Source: Caballeronia hypogeia (GTDB taxonomy: Bacteria; Pseudomonadota; Gammaproteobacteria; Burkholderiales; Burkholderiaceae). From it: DNA of 64,000 nucleotides. A program made the translations under genes and the position numbers. The notes beneath the pieces are model-generated. The model was not told the DNA's origin and did not search any database. It worked only from the letters and a program-made list of their open reading frames with translations. Of this stretch, positions 8,427 to 17,983 are shown piece by piece (the first letter of the stretch is position 1; every line of letters starts with the position of its first letter). The DNA is taken from NCBI RefSeq assembly GCF_001544875.2, contig NZ_FCOA02000008.1:124001-188000 (forward strand), read 5' to 3'.

Positions 8427-9884
8427 ATGGATGTCGATTCGGTCCTGCTCTCCCGCTTCCAGTTCGCGTGGGTCGTCGCTTTCCATATTCTGCTGCCAGC
8501 GTTCACGGTCGGCCTGTCGTGCTACATCGCGACGCTCGAATTCAACTGGTGGGTCACCAAACGCGACGTCTACCGTCGCCTGTCCGCCTTCTGGCTGAAG
8601 ATTTTCGCGGTGTCGTTCGGCATGGGCGTCGTGTCGGGGATCGTCATGCCGTTTCAGTTCGGCACCAACTGGAGCCGCTTTTCGGACGCGACCGCCAATG
8701 TCGTCGGCCCGTTGATGGGCTACGAAGTGCTGACCGCGTTCTTCCTCGAATCGGCGTTTCTCGGCGTGCTCCTCTTCGGGCGCAAGCTCGTGCCGCAATG
8801 GGCGCACGTTATGTCGGCGATGTTCGTCGCGGCTGGCACCGTGATCTCGTCGTTCTGGATTCTCGCGGTCAATAGCTGGATGCAGACGCCGCAGGGCTTT
8901 CGCCAGTTGCCCGACGGCCGCTTCGAAGTGACGAGCTTCTTCGATGTGATCTTCACGCCGTCGTTTCCGTACCGGCTCGGACATACGGTAAGCGCGTTCC
9001 TCGTCACCGCCGGCTTCGTGATTCTGGGCGTCGGCGCGATGTATCTGCGGCAGCGGCGCGCGCTGGAGGAAAGCCGCGTGATGGTGAAGATGTCGCTGAT
9101 CTTCCTGATCATCATGGTGCCGATCCAGATGGTGATCGGCGACTCGCACGGCCTCAACACGCTCAAGCATCAGCCCGCCAAGCTCGCCGCGATGGAAGGC
9201 CTGTGGGAATCGGGCACGCGCATCCCGGCGAATCTCTTCTCCATTCCGGATCAGGAGGAAGAGCGCAATCACTTCGAAATCTCGATTCCGGTGCTCGGCA
9301 GCCTCTATCTCACGCACGATCCGAACGGTTTTGTCCGAGGGCTCAAGGACTTTCCGCGCGAGGACCGGCCGCCCGTCGCCGTCGTGTTCTTCGCCTTTCA
9401 CATCATGGTCGGCGTGGCGCTCCTGATGTTCGCGCTCGTGTTGTGGGGCATCGTGGTCTTCGCGCGCGGCAAGGTGGAAACCAGCGCGCTCTGGCTGCGC
9501 TTCGCGAACTGGGGGATGCCGCTCGGCTTCATCGCCGTGATCGCCGGCTGGACGACCACCGAGGCGGGCCGTCAGCCGTGGACCGTGTACGGCATTCTGC
9601 GCACGAAGGATTCGGTGACGCCCTCGCTCACCACCGCCGATGTCGGCCTGTCGTGGCTGCTGTACGTGCTCGCCTATCTCATCATCTTCGGCGCCGGCTA
9701 CACCCTGCTGCGGCGGCTGGTGCGCGTCGGGCCGGCGCAGGTCGCGCACGCGCACGAAAAGGACGAACTCGATGCGAAGACGCGCGCGGCGCGTCCGCTC
9801 TCAGCGGTATCGGCGGGCGCGAACGGCGCGGCGCGGGCGGTGAGCGAGGACGATATCGTGCCGCCCGGACGCGGCCGCAGGTAA
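8427..9884 (+). CDS. cioA: Cytochrome bd-type (cyanide-insensitive) ubiquinol oxidase subunit I
   Basis: A 485-residue polytopic subunit I of a bd-family quinol oxidase, which couples ubiquinol oxidation to O2 reduction in the inner membrane. The heme ligand His20 lies in VVAFHILLP, the FPYRLGHTVSAF segment carries the second conserved His, and GRQPW is near the end of the core. The quinol loop region is short, as in the CIO/CioA subgroup with low cyanide sensitivity; this subgroup call is inference. The SD AGGAGC precedes the ATG. cioB follows after 21 bases. Alternative name: cydA. Confidence 0.92.
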   Translation: MDVDSVLLSRFQFAWVVAFHILLPAFTVGLSCYIATLEFNWWVTKRDVYRRLSAFWLKIFAVSFGMGVVSGIVMPFQFGTNWSRFSDATANVVGPLMGYEVLTAFFLESAFLGVLLFGRKLVPQWAHVMSAMFVAAGTVISSFWILAVNSWMQTPQGFRQLPDGRFEVTSFFDVIFTPSFPYRLGHTVSAFLVTAGFVILGVGAMYLRQRRALEESRVMVKMSLIFLIIMVPIQMVIGDSHGLNTLKHQPAKLAAMEGLWESGTRIPANLFSIPDQEEERNHFEISIPVLGSLYLTHDPNGFVRGLKDFPREDRPPVAVVFFAFHIMVGVALLMFALVLWGIVVFARGKVETSALWLRFANWGMPLGFIAVIAGWTTTEAGRQPWTVYGILRTKDSVTPSLTTADVGLSWLLYVLAYLIIFGAGYTLLRRLVRVGPAQVAHAHEKDELDAKTRAARPLSAVSAGANGAARAVSEDDIVPPGRGRR

Positions 9885-9905
9885 AGAACGAAACCGGAGA
9901 ACGCG

Positions 9906-10913
9906 ATGCTCGATCTCGTGCCGCTGTGGGCCGCCATTCTCGCGCTGGCCGTGTTCATGTACGTGCTGCTCGACGGCTTCGATCTGGGCGTCGGCATGAT
10001 GTTCCTGCTGCGCCGCGACGGCGAGTCGCGCAACCTGATGATCAACTCCGTCGCGCCGGTCTGGGACTTCAATGAAACGTGGCTGATCCTCGGCGGCGGT
10101 GGCCTGTTCGCGGTGTTTCCGCTCGCCTTCGCGATCATCGTGCCGGCAGTCTATTTCCCGATTCTCTTCATGCTGCTCGGACTGATCTTTCGCGGCGTCG
10201 CGTTCGAGTTCCGTGAGGTGATCGGCGCGCGCAAGTGGCTTTGGGACGCCGCCTTCGGCTGCGGCTCACTGGTTGCGACGTTTTCGCAGGGCATCGTGCT
10301 CGGCATGTTCATTCAGGGCTTTCCGATCGAAGGCCGCGTCTATGCTGGCACGAGCTGGAACTGGGTCGCGCCGTTTCCGTTGCTGACCGGCGTCGGGCTG
10401 ATCTTCGGTTACGCGCTGCAAGGCACGACCTGGCTCGTCATGAAGACCGAAGGCGAGCTGCAGGAATGGGGCCGCCGCATGGCGCGTTATGCGCTCCTGG
10501 GCGTGATCGCGTTCATCCTGCTGATCAGCCTGTGGACGCCGCTCAAGGACGCGCGCATCGCCGCGCGCTGGTTCGGCTTTCCGGAGAGTTTCGCGTTCGC
10601 TCCGGTGCCGGTGCTCACCGTGCTGCTCGCGTGGACGCTGTGGTCGAGCCTCGCGAAAGGCCGCGAGGTTCTGCCGTTCCTGTGCTCGATCGGCCTCTTC
10701 TTCCTCGCGTTCACCGGTCTCGTGATCAGCCTGTGGCCGTTCATCGCGCCGCCTTCGGTGACGCTGTGGGACGCTTCGGCCGCGCCGCTGTCGCATCAGT
10801 TTCTGCTGATCGGCACGATGTTCCTGCTGCCCGTGCTGATGATCTACGTGATCTGGTCGTACTGGGTTTTTCGCGGCAAGGTGCGCGGCGACATGGGCTA
10901 TCACGCGGAATGA
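9906..10913 (+). CDS. cioB: Cytochrome bd-type ubiquinol oxidase subunit II
   Basis: A 335-residue membrane protein of the CydB/CioB family. It opens with LWAAILALAVFMYVLLDGFDLGVGM, then the conserved NSVAPVWDFNETWL and FRGVAFEFR. It forms the heterodimer with the upstream subunit I and has about eight helices. The SD CCGGAGA precedes the ATG. No CydX-like small ORF follows; a convergent gene ends 16 bases downstream. Confidence 0.92.
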   Translation: MLDLVPLWAAILALAVFMYVLLDGFDLGVGMMFLLRRDGESRNLMINSVAPVWDFNETWLILGGGGLFAVFPLAFAIIVPAVYFPILFMLLGLIFRGVAFEFREVIGARKWLWDAAFGCGSLVATFSQGIVLGMFIQGFPIEGRVYAGTSWNWVAPFPLLTGVGLIFGYALQGTTWLVMKTEGELQEWGRRMARYALLGVIAFILLISLWTPLKDARIAARWFGFPESFAFAPVPVLTVLLAWTLWSSLAKGREVLPFLCSIGLFFLAFTGLVISLWPFIAPPSVTLWDASAAPLSHQFLLIGTMFLLPVLMIYVIWSYWVFRGKVRGDMGYHAE

Positions 10914-10928
10914 CGCGCGACGGGAACG

Positions 10929-11411
10929 TCAGAGCTTCTGCTGCGTGGCAAGCGACAGAATGCGTGCCCACTTGTGCGCGTCGGCCCGATCGCGCATGGG
11001 TAGCCGCCATTCGCCGTGTTTCGCGTCCTGCACGTCGAGCACGACCTGCCACGCGCCGTTCGCGCCCTTCTGCTCCTGCATGCGCGCGCCGCGCAGGTCC
11101 GCGAAGATGTAGCTGCCGCGCTCCTCGCCCATGCGCACATCGCACAGGCGCTTGCCCGCCGCGATCCGCAGGCCGCCCCAGTCGGTTTTCAGTTCGTGAG
11201 TCCAGTCGCCGTGTTCGCCCTTGCGCAGATTGGGCGCGATTTCACGGCGGCTCGCGAGCCAGCGCATGACCCCCGCGGCGATGAGCGCCAGCACGACGAC
11301 CGCCACGGCGACCGCCACGCTCAAGCCGAACTGCGCGTGTATCGCATTGAACGACCAGATCGCGCCGTAAATCAGCAATCCTAAGGCGATCAGTCCGACG
11401 ACTATGGGCAT
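10929..11411 (-). CDS. Hypothetical membrane-anchored protein
   Basis: A 160-residue protein with two N-terminal transmembrane helices (about 3-25 and 30-50) and a cytoplasmic or periplasmic soluble domain rich in charged residues. I do not recognise the family. It is the last gene of a likely reverse-strand run (EAL-HDOD protein, peroxiredoxin, this gene; gaps 35 and 39 bases). Confidence 0.75.
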   Translation of the reverse strand: MPIVVGLIALGLLIYGAIWSFNAIHAQFGLSVAVAVAVVVLALIAAGVMRWLASRREIAPNLRKGEHGDWTHELKTDWGGLRIAAGKRLCDVRMGEERGSYIFADLRGARMQEQKGANGAWQVVLDVQDAKHGEWRLPMRDRADAHKWARILSLATQQKL

Positions 11412-11450
11412 GGCGCCTCCCGCGCGCTTAAGAAAAGAACGCCAAGCGTA

Positions 11451-12014
11451 TCACTGCGTCTTGTGTTTCGCGTTCCAGTCGCGCAGCGCCTGCAGCGTGT
11501 TGGCGACGTGCTGATCCGGCGACAGGCTCGTGTACTCGTAGATGATCTTGCCGTCGGGTGCGATCACGTAGGAAACGCGATTGGCCATCGTGCTCTTCAT
11601 CGGCATGGAGGCGTCGTAGGAGCGGATGATCTTCGAGTCTTCGTCCGCCGCGACCGGGAATTTGCTGCGGCACTCGCTCACCGAGAACTTCTTCAACGTA
11701 TCGATGTTGTCATGCGACACGCCGATGACCGTCGCGCCCTGCGCCTTGTACTGATCGACCGCTTCGGCGAATTCGTGCGCCTCGATCGTGCATCCTTTGG
11801 TGAACGCCGCCGGATAGAAATACAGGACGACGGGACCCTTCTTCAGCGCATCGGCGAGCGAATAGTCATACACGTTGCCGCCCAGCGACGCCTGCGCGGT
11901 GAACTCCGGCGCGGGATCGCCCGGCTTGAGCGTCGCGCCCGCGCTGAGCGAATACACCGCCGCCGCGACCGCCAGCGCGGCGCCCGCAGTCAAGCCAAGA
12001 ATTTTGCTCTTCAT
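11451..12014 (-). CDS. Exported peroxiredoxin (PrxQ/Bcp-like)
   Basis: A 187-residue thiol peroxidase with an N-terminal signal peptide or anchor (about 1-28, ending SAGA). The AhpC/TSA domain has the peroxidatic Cys75 in AAFTKGCTIEAHEF and a possible resolving Cys115 in SVSECRSKF. It would reduce hydrogen or organic peroxides in the periplasm using a thioredoxin-like donor. I chose the ATG at 12014, which gives a clean signal sequence and follows AAAGGAG; the longer ORF start is not supported. Confidence 0.88.
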   Translation of the reverse strand: MKSKILGLTAGAALAVAAAVYSLSAGATLKPGDPAPEFTAQASLGGNVYDYSLADALKKGPVVLYFYPAAFTKGCTIEAHEFAEAVDQYKAQGATVIGVSHDNIDTLKKFSVSECRSKFPVAADEDSKIIRSYDASMPMKSTMANRVSYVIAPDGKIIYEYTSLSPDQHVANTLQALRDWNAKHKTQ

Positions 12015-12049
12015 GCGCACTCCTTTCGATAACGACGTTCGCGCAGGGT

Positions 12050-13351
12050 TCACGCGTCGTCCAGACTCGGTTCCATGCGATGTTCGGCGAACCATGCCGC
12101 CGCGTCGAACTGCAGCTTCGCCAGCATCAACGGCGTGAGCACGTCGAGCGCCGGCAGCGCGCCGCGGCTTGCGTCGATGGCGGGCGCATCGCCCCGCTCC
12201 GCCGCCCGCGCAATGCCGAGCAGCGCCCCCAGCGGCCCGGCGCCTTCGAGAATCGCCGCGCGGATTTCCGCCGTCAGCTCGAGCTTATCGAGAATTTCCG
12301 CGAGCTGCATGTCGAGTACCACGTGCACGAGCGAGAAGATGCCGGTCATGAACGCGGCGTCGGAGAACGCTTCGTCGCCGGGCCTTAGCAGGTCGGCGGC
12401 GAGCTCCATGAAGCGCGCGCGCGTGCCGACGAGCTGCAGCAGCGGGTCCGAGCGCCACGGCAGGCCGCGGCCGTCCGCGTACAGAAGAAGCTGCGTCCAG
12501 CGCATCAACTGACGCGTGCCGGTCGCGGCGATCGCCTCGCGCAGCGACGATACGCGCCGACCGCGCGTCTGCGCGCTCGAATTGGCGAGACGCATCAGTT
12601 GCACGACGATGTCCGGATTGCGCTTGAGTTCCGCCTCGAGCTCACGCATGCCGTGCTCGCCGGAGAGCACGGCCATCAGGCGCAACAGCGAGCCGCGAGC
12701 CGGGCTCGCGCGCCGCGCCGACAACACCTGCGGCCGCGCGAAGAAATAGCCCTGGAAGAGGTCGAAACCGAGGCGCTTCGCCTTCGCGAAATCGTCGCGC
12801 GTCTCGACTTTCTCGGCCACCAGCAGCTTGCCGCGACGCTTCACCGCCGCGGCGAGCTCCGGCAGTTGCGCGTGATCCGCCGCCAGGAAGTCCACCTTGA
12901 CGATATCGACCGAAGGCAGCGCCGCGAGCAGCGGATCGTCGAGGCGCGCGACATCGTCGAGCGCCAGGCGAAAGCCCGCGTCGCGCAACTGCGCGCAGCG
13001 CTTGAACAGCGCCTCGTCGAAGGTGATGTTCTCCAGCAGCTCCAGCACGAAGCGCTCGGGCTCCATGATATGGACGATATCGTCGAACAGAAGCTCGCGG
13101 CTCATGTTCACGTAGCCCGGGTGCGGCCCGAGCACCGCCGGCACGCCAAGCTCGCCCACCGTGCGCGCGACGACGTGCGCGGTCGCCTGCACGTCGTCGT
13201 GAACGCGGGCGCGGTTGTCCGGGCTGTCGCGGAACAGCAGCTCGTAGGCGGTCAGCGCGCCGTCGCGGTCCAGGATCGGCTGACGGCCGACATAGACGCT
13301 GTGTCCGCGTCCGCGCGCAAACGCTGCCCGCTTCAAGGCCGAATCGGGCAT
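12050..13351 (-). CDS. Degenerate EAL plus HDOD signalling protein (YuxH type)
   Basis: A 433-residue two-domain protein. The N-terminal half is EAL-like (VGRQPILDRDG then YELLFR in place of E-A-L; LALDDVARLDD; AEKVET; FQGYFFARP). The C-terminal half is an HDOD domain. The key EAL residues are altered, so it is probably not a c-di-GMP phosphodiesterase but a binding or scaffold protein. The start could be this ATG or a GTG nine codons upstream (13378). It lies 35 bases before the peroxiredoxin gene on the same strand, divergent from the GGDEF-EAL gene. Confidence 0.85.
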   Translation of the reverse strand: MPDSALKRAAFARGRGHSVYVGRQPILDRDGALTAYELLFRDSPDNRARVHDDVQATAHVVARTVGELGVPAVLGPHPGYVNMSRELLFDDIVHIMEPERFVLELLENITFDEALFKRCAQLRDAGFRLALDDVARLDDPLLAALPSVDIVKVDFLAADHAQLPELAAAVKRRGKLLVAEKVETRDDFAKAKRLGFDLFQGYFFARPQVLSARRASPARGSLLRLMAVLSGEHGMRELEAELKRNPDIVVQLMRLANSSAQTRGRRVSSLREAIAATGTRQLMRWTQLLLYADGRGLPWRSDPLLQLVGTRARFMELAADLLRPGDEAFSDAAFMTGIFSLVHVVLDMQLAEILDKLELTAEIRAAILEGAGPLGALLGIARAAERGDAPAIDASRGALPALDVLTPLMLAKLQFDAAAWFAEHRMEPSLDDA

Positions 13352-13839
13352 GACGGGGACCGCTCGGATGCGCGCCACGGCGCGACTGCCGCCACCGGCG
13401 TTTCGGAGCGGCTCGCGAAGGCCGGCTCGAGGGCCGCGACTCTGGCGCAGGCCGGCAACATAGGGGTTTCGATCATGAGGCGAACGGGTCGAACGAACTC
13501 TGATGGTCCACGGCGCGATGGCGTTCGCGCGCCGGTCGGCACTGGCGGGGGAACCGTTCCCACCGAAAACGCGCCACTGTAACCGAATTCATCACACGAG
13601 ATAATATGAAACTTCATATCGACAATTCCTGGACGGACTTGACCCCTGATTCGATCCCGAGCCGGATTGCTGCGCCTGTCTGACAGGTTAAAGAAATCTC
13701 CGGTAACGCCGATAACTCGCCTGATAGAGCGTGCCGCGCCCGTTGCGGCACGTCCCGGCCGGAAGCCGCCTAAGGCGGCGTTCCGTGCGCCGCCGTGGAT
13801 CGCTCCACACCGGCGCCGCCGTCAGAACCCTACGAGACC
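13352..13839. other. Intergenic region between divergent signalling genes
   Basis: About 490 bases without a convincing gene. A 25-codon ORF at 13607-13684 has a third-base composition unlike the neighbours. The right-hand part holds two strong hairpins just before the GGDEF-EAL start (listed separately). Promoters for both divergent genes must lie here but no clear -35/-10 pair stands out. Confidence 0.6.
13731..13785 (+). repeat. Two tandem hairpins in the leader of the GGDEF-EAL gene
   Basis: GTGCCGC-N7-GCGGCAC (13731-13751) is a perfect 7-bp inverted repeat. Ten bases later GGAAGCCGCC-TAA-GGCGGC-G-TTCC (13761-13785) forms a longer stem with one bulge. Neither has a U-tract, so leader control or protein binding is more likely than termination. 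Confidence 0.5.
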
Positions 13840-15744
13840 ATGCAAGCGAACCGGATCACCGTCTCCCGCCGCGCGCCCTGGCGCATCGCGCTCGATGCGC
13901 TCCGCCGCGCATGGGGCAGCGCCGCGCGCGAGCGGCAAGAAACCGTGCTCGAATCGGCCGGTGAAGCAAGCGGCACGCCGGCGGCGGCCGTGACACTCGC
14001 CCTGCTCGGCGGCGTCGAACCCGCGGGCGCACCGCCCGTGCGCGCCGCCGAAGCGCCGCCCCTGTCCGAGGCCACGCTGGGCGCGGTCGATTTCCTCGCG
14101 CAGCTCGACGACGCACTGCGCTTCCAGTATGTGCCGGATGCGAGCATCGCGTTTATCGGCTATCACCGCGACTATCTGAGCATGCTGACGCTGCATGATC
14201 TGGTCGCGTCGGATGAGGCCGACGAACTGCACGCGCTGGTGGCCCGGGCGCGCGCGAGCGGCAAGCTCGAATCGGCGACGCTGACCGTCGTGAAATCGCT
14301 GACCTATCCGGTCTGCGTGGAGTTGCGGCTCGTGTCGACGGCCGCGCGCGGCACGCCCGGCTTCGCGCTCGCCGCCTTCGACGTCTCGCACTGGCGCGAG
14401 CGCGAGGCCGCGCTCACGCACGCGCTCAATCACGACGCGCTGACCGGGCTCGACAACATCGTCGCACTCAAGGATGCGATCGCCGCCGCACAAGCCGAAG
14501 CGGAGCTCACGCGCACGCACGCGGGTCTCGTGCTGCTCGACATCGACGATTATCAGCGCATCAACCGCGCGCTCGGCTACGACGCCGGCGACGAGCTGCT
14601 GCGCGAAACCGCGCGCCGCATCCAGCATACGGCCGGCAGCGGTGAGCGCGTCGCGCGCGTGGCCGGCGACGAATTCGCCGTGCTGCTTCCCGCCGGCACC
14701 ACGGCCGAACTCGCCGAGAGTCTCGGGCGGCGGCTTCTCACCGCGATCGCCCAGCCGTACCGGCATCGCGGGCAGCACACGCATTTGTCGGCCAGCGTGG
14801 GCGTCGCGCTGTATCCGGATCAGGCGGGCAAGCATGCGAAGAGCGGCGTCCAGACGAGCCTCCTGCGCATGGCCGATCAGGCGCTCGCGCAGGCGAAGGA
14901 GTCGGGCGGCAACGCGCTGGTGTTCCATACGGTCGACGACAACCCCGCCGACGCCGAGCGCCTCAAACTCGAAGCGGACCTGTACGAAGCCGTGCGCAAC
15001 GGCGAGTTTTCGCTGTTCTTCCAGCCGATCACGAAGATCCGCACGGGCGCGGTGGTCGGCGTGGAGGCGCTCATGCGCTGGAATCATCCGGTGCACGGGC
15101 TCGTGCCGCCATCGACGTTCATTCCGCTCGCGGAGTCGATCGGTCTCATCAACTATCTGGGCAACTGGGTGCTGAAGGCGGCCTGCATGCAGATCATGCA
15201 GTGGGACGCCATCGGCATCCGGCTCGATTACGTGTCCGTGAACGTGTCGCCGCAGCAGTTCCGCGACAAGCGTTTCGTCGCGGCGGTGAAGGAAGCGCTC
15301 GCGCTGACCGGCATCGACGCGCAACGGCTCGTGTTCGAAATCACCGAAAGCCTGCTGATGCACGATCCGGAGGAAGCGACGCGGCTTCTGGAAGCGCTCC
15401 GGGCCGTCGGCATTCGCTTCGCCGTCGACGATTTCGGCACGGGTTACTCGAGCCTCGCTTATTTGCAGCGTTTTCCGCTTTCGAAGCTCAAGATCGACCG
15501 CAGCTTTGTCGAGAACCTTATTACGTCCCGAAACAATCGCGCGATCGTGAGCGCGGTGGTCGGACTCGCGCAGTCGCTCGGGCTGGAGCTGGTCGCTGAA
15601 GGGGTCGAAACGGAGGCGCAACGCGACTTGCTCGCGGAGCTCGGTTGCGATCACATTCAAGGCTGGCTCGTGAGCCACGCGCTGCCGTCGGACGAACTGG
15701 CGAAATCGTTTCAATCGAATTCGCTCGTGCTGCACGAGGCATGA
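13840..15744 (+). CDS. PAS-like/GGDEF/EAL c-di-GMP turnover protein
   Basis: A 634-residue protein without membrane helices. Residues about 80-185 look like a PAS-type sensor, then a GGDEF domain with the variant AGDEF at 275-279, then a complete EAL domain (EAL at 409-411, FEITES, DDFGTGYSSLAYL, KIDRSF, AEGVET). All catalytic EAL motifs are intact, so c-di-GMP hydrolysis is likely; the AGDEF site may be weakly active or serve as a GTP-binding regulator. ATG 13840 was chosen over an in-frame GTG at 13795 that would overlap the hairpin leader more closely. Confidence 0.92.
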   Translation: MQANRITVSRRAPWRIALDALRRAWGSAARERQETVLESAGEASGTPAAAVTLALLGGVEPAGAPPVRAAEAPPLSEATLGAVDFLAQLDDALRFQYVPDASIAFIGYHRDYLSMLTLHDLVASDEADELHALVARARASGKLESATLTVVKSLTYPVCVELRLVSTAARGTPGFALAAFDVSHWREREAALTHALNHDALTGLDNIVALKDAIAAAQAEAELTRTHAGLVLLDIDDYQRINRALGYDAGDELLRETARRIQHTAGSGERVARVAGDEFAVLLPAGTTAELAESLGRRLLTAIAQPYRHRGQHTHLSASVGVALYPDQAGKHAKSGVQTSLLRMADQALAQAKESGGNALVFHTVDDNPADAERLKLEADLYEAVRNGEFSLFFQPITKIRTGAVVGVEALMRWNHPVHGLVPPSTFIPLAESIGLINYLGNWVLKAACMQIMQWDAIGIRLDYVSVNVSPQQFRDKRFVAAVKEALALTGIDAQRLVFEITESLLMHDPEEATRLLEALRAVGIRFAVDDFGTGYSSLAYLQRFPLSKLKIDRSFVENLITSRNNRAIVSAVVGLAQSLGLELVAEGVETEAQRDLLAELGCDHIQGWLVSHALPSDELAKSFQSNSLVLHEA

Positions 15745-15762
15745 AAGGCGCGCGGATGCTCG

Positions 15763-15777
15763 TGTTCTGTCAGAACA
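15763..15777. promoter_or_regulatory. 15-bp perfect palindrome upstream of HDOD gene
   Basis: TGTTCTG-T-CAGAACA is a perfect inverted repeat in the 145-base gap between the GGDEF-EAL and HDOD genes. It has the size and symmetry of a dimeric regulator site. The regulator is unknown. Confidence 0.35.
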
Positions 15778-15889
15778 ATGCGCCGTAACTCCCTAATAAC
15801 GTGTACATTTCGTTGTTGGGTGCATGGATTGGATTTGCTGGACCGCCTCGGGATAGCCGTCGCGTAACGCAGGGTTCTTATTTTTAGCA

Positions 15890-17362
15890 ATGGCACGCAC
15901 CAAGGCCGAACTACTGGACAAGTTGTGGACGCGCATGAGCGAGCGCGGGGATTTCCCCATGCTCTCCCAGGCGTTGCGCTCGACCGTGTCCGCGATGAGC
16001 GACAACGACCTCGACTTCACGGCTCTCGTGCATGTCGTGCTGTCGGACGTCGGTCTCACGCAGAAGGTGCTGCGCCTCGCCAATTCGGCCATGTACATCG
16101 CGTTCGGCGGCAACATCACCACGGTCACGCGCGCGCTGATGGTCCTCGGCATGGACGCGGTCGGCCATCTGGTTGTCGGCCTGAAGCTGGTCGATCACTT
16201 TCATCAGAGCGCGCCGCGCCGTATCGACGCGAAGCTCGAACTGAACCGCACCCTGCTCTCGGGCGCGGTCGCGCGGCAACTCACCGAACACAAGGATCTG
16301 CGCTCCGCCGAGGAGGCCGTGGTCTGCACGCTGATGCGGCAGATCGGCAAGCTGCTGGTCGCGTTCTATCTCGAACACGAGTGGGATCAGTTGCGACGCA
16401 AGGCCGCGTCGGAAAACATTCCGGACAGCGCCGCGTGCGCGGCGTTGCTCGGCGTGACCTTCGACGAAATCGGGCTGGAAGCGGCGGATCGCTGGCGCCT
16501 GCCCGAGACGATCCGCGAAGGCATGCGCGCGACCGATCCGAACGCCCCCGTCGATGAAACCGTGCCGAAGCACGTACGCTGGCTGCGCGCCATCTCCAAC
16601 TATTCGACCGAAGTCGCCGACGCGCTGATCGCGCAGAACGCGGCCCCGGAAAACCGCGAGTCGGTGGTGTTCGACATTTCGAGCCGCTACAGTGGCGCGC
16701 TCAGTACCGACGCCGACACGCTCACCTCCATCAGCCTCGCGCTCGCCAACGAGGAAGCGAGCGACGGCGTGATCCGCGAGATATCGGAACTGCAGGCCAA
16801 CGCCGACGCCATGGCGCGCGCGAAGGTTTCGGCGGAGGTGCGCATCGGCGCGAGCGTGGAAGACTTGCGCGCGCTGCCGACGAAAAACGCGCTGGCGCCG
16901 GCGCTCTCGCTGGCGTCGGAATCGATATTCGCGAGCCTGCACTTGTCGCGCACCGTCGTGTTCGTGCGCCAGGCCAACAACGAATTCCACGCGCGCCTGG
17001 GTCTCGGCGCCGGCGTCGAGCCGATGCTGCCGCACTTGCGCTTTTCCGGCGAATTCCGCCCGGATGTGTTCCATCTCGCGATCACCAATCCGGTCGGCAT
17101 CTTCATCGAGAACGCGCACGACGCGCGCATCGATGCGCGCCTGCCGCGCTGGTACAAGGAGACGCTCGGCGAAGCGCAGGCCTTCGTGCTGTTGCCGGTG
17201 AAATCGAACGATTCGACCGTCGCGCTGATCTACGGCGACTGGACCTTGCCGCAGCACGTGCGCAAGATCTCCGCACCGGAAATGAGCTCGCTGAACGGTC
17301 TCACCAAGGAGCTGAGCCGCTTCTTCCTCGGCTCGAACTGGAAGGAAGTCGAGCTGATCTGA
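15890..17362 (+). CDS. HDOD domain signalling protein
   Basis: A 490-residue cytoplasmic protein. Residues about 20-230 form an HDOD domain (LVHVVLSDVGLTQKVLRLANS, then the GGNITTVTRALMVLG segment). The C-terminal 170 residues look like a GAF-type sensor, ending in FFLGSNWKEVELI. HDOD proteins lack HD phosphohydrolase residues and act in signalling. It lies downstream of the GGDEF-EAL gene and shares the HDOD module with the divergent EAL-HDOD gene, so the three may belong to one regulatory circuit; that link is inference. Confidence 0.88.
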   Translation: MARTKAELLDKLWTRMSERGDFPMLSQALRSTVSAMSDNDLDFTALVHVVLSDVGLTQKVLRLANSAMYIAFGGNITTVTRALMVLGMDAVGHLVVGLKLVDHFHQSAPRRIDAKLELNRTLLSGAVARQLTEHKDLRSAEEAVVCTLMRQIGKLLVAFYLEHEWDQLRRKAASENIPDSAACAALLGVTFDEIGLEAADRWRLPETIREGMRATDPNAPVDETVPKHVRWLRAISNYSTEVADALIAQNAAPENRESVVFDISSRYSGALSTDADTLTSISLALANEEASDGVIREISELQANADAMARAKVSAEVRIGASVEDLRALPTKNALAPALSLASESIFASLHLSRTVVFVRQANNEFHARLGLGAGVEPMLPHLRFSGEFRPDVFHLAITNPVGIFIENAHDARIDARLPRWYKETLGEAQAFVLLPVKSNDSTVALIYGDWTLPQHVRKISAPEMSSLNGLTKELSRFFLGSNWKEVELI

Positions 17363-17380
17363 GCGGCTCCGGCCATCGCT

Positions 17381-17824
17381 TTACTCGCGCTTCAGAATCG
17401 CCACGGCCTGCTCGCCGTACCGGACGATATAACCGCCGTTCCCGCGCTGCCAGTGGAGCGCTTCGGCCTCGCTCGCGAACCAGTTCATTTCGAAATCGTT
17501 GAACGCGCCGGCGTCGAGCCGGTAGTGGTCGATCGCGGCGCCCGGCTGCGCATCGATTTCGCCCTTGCACGCGTCCCAGTTCACATAGCCGAGTTCGGCG
17601 GCGAGCATCGCGAGAAGATGCTTCAGTTGCAGTTCGGCGCGGATCGCGTGCAGGTCGGAGAGACGGTCCGTGCGCGTGACCTGAGCGGCGAGCAAACGGC
17701 GCAGCACGGGCATCGACGCGCTCATGTCGTCGTCGCGGGCGTGACGAAGCAGGCGCCGCGCGTGCTCGCGCAGATAGTCGCTATTGGAGACGGAAGACGA
17801 GATCGGACAGGATGTAGACCACAT
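17381..17824 (-). CDS. Hypothetical protein
   Basis: A 147-residue soluble protein, convergent with the HDOD gene. Its first half is helical and Arg/Leu-rich, including LQLKHLLAMLAAELGYVNW, a pattern seen in small helical domains attached to glyoxalase-like proteins. The second half is acidic, with several Trp and Tyr. I do not recognise a firm family. Start ATG 17824. Confidence 0.7.
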   Translation of the reverse strand: MWSTSCPISSSVSNSDYLREHARRLLRHARDDDMSASMPVLRRLLAAQVTRTDRLSDLHAIRAELQLKHLLAMLAAELGYVNWDACKGEIDAQPGAAIDHYRLDAGAFNDFEMNWFASEAEALHWQRGNGGYIVRYGEQAVAILKRE

Positions 17825-17983
17825 GACGTTGTTCCTTTGTCGTGCCGTTCTCGCTGCGGCTTAAAGGTTCGACGTTGCGGTTCGATCCAGGTTTGGTGAT
17901 GTACGACGCGGCAGGTGCGTAAGACTTTCGCGAGATCGGGCGCCCTGCCGCGCCCGTCCGCGATTCTATATCGATGTTCTGCG

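Noticed and set aside
13607..13684. A 25-codon ORF (begins MKLHIDNSW) in the gap before the GGDEF-EAL gene
   Set aside because: Third-base GC is far lower than in real genes here and no ribosome binding site is visible.
13690..13790. A GEMM c-di-GMP riboswitch before the GGDEF-EAL gene
   Set aside because: The conserved GEMM core and its tetraloop-receptor pattern are not present; only generic hairpins are seen.
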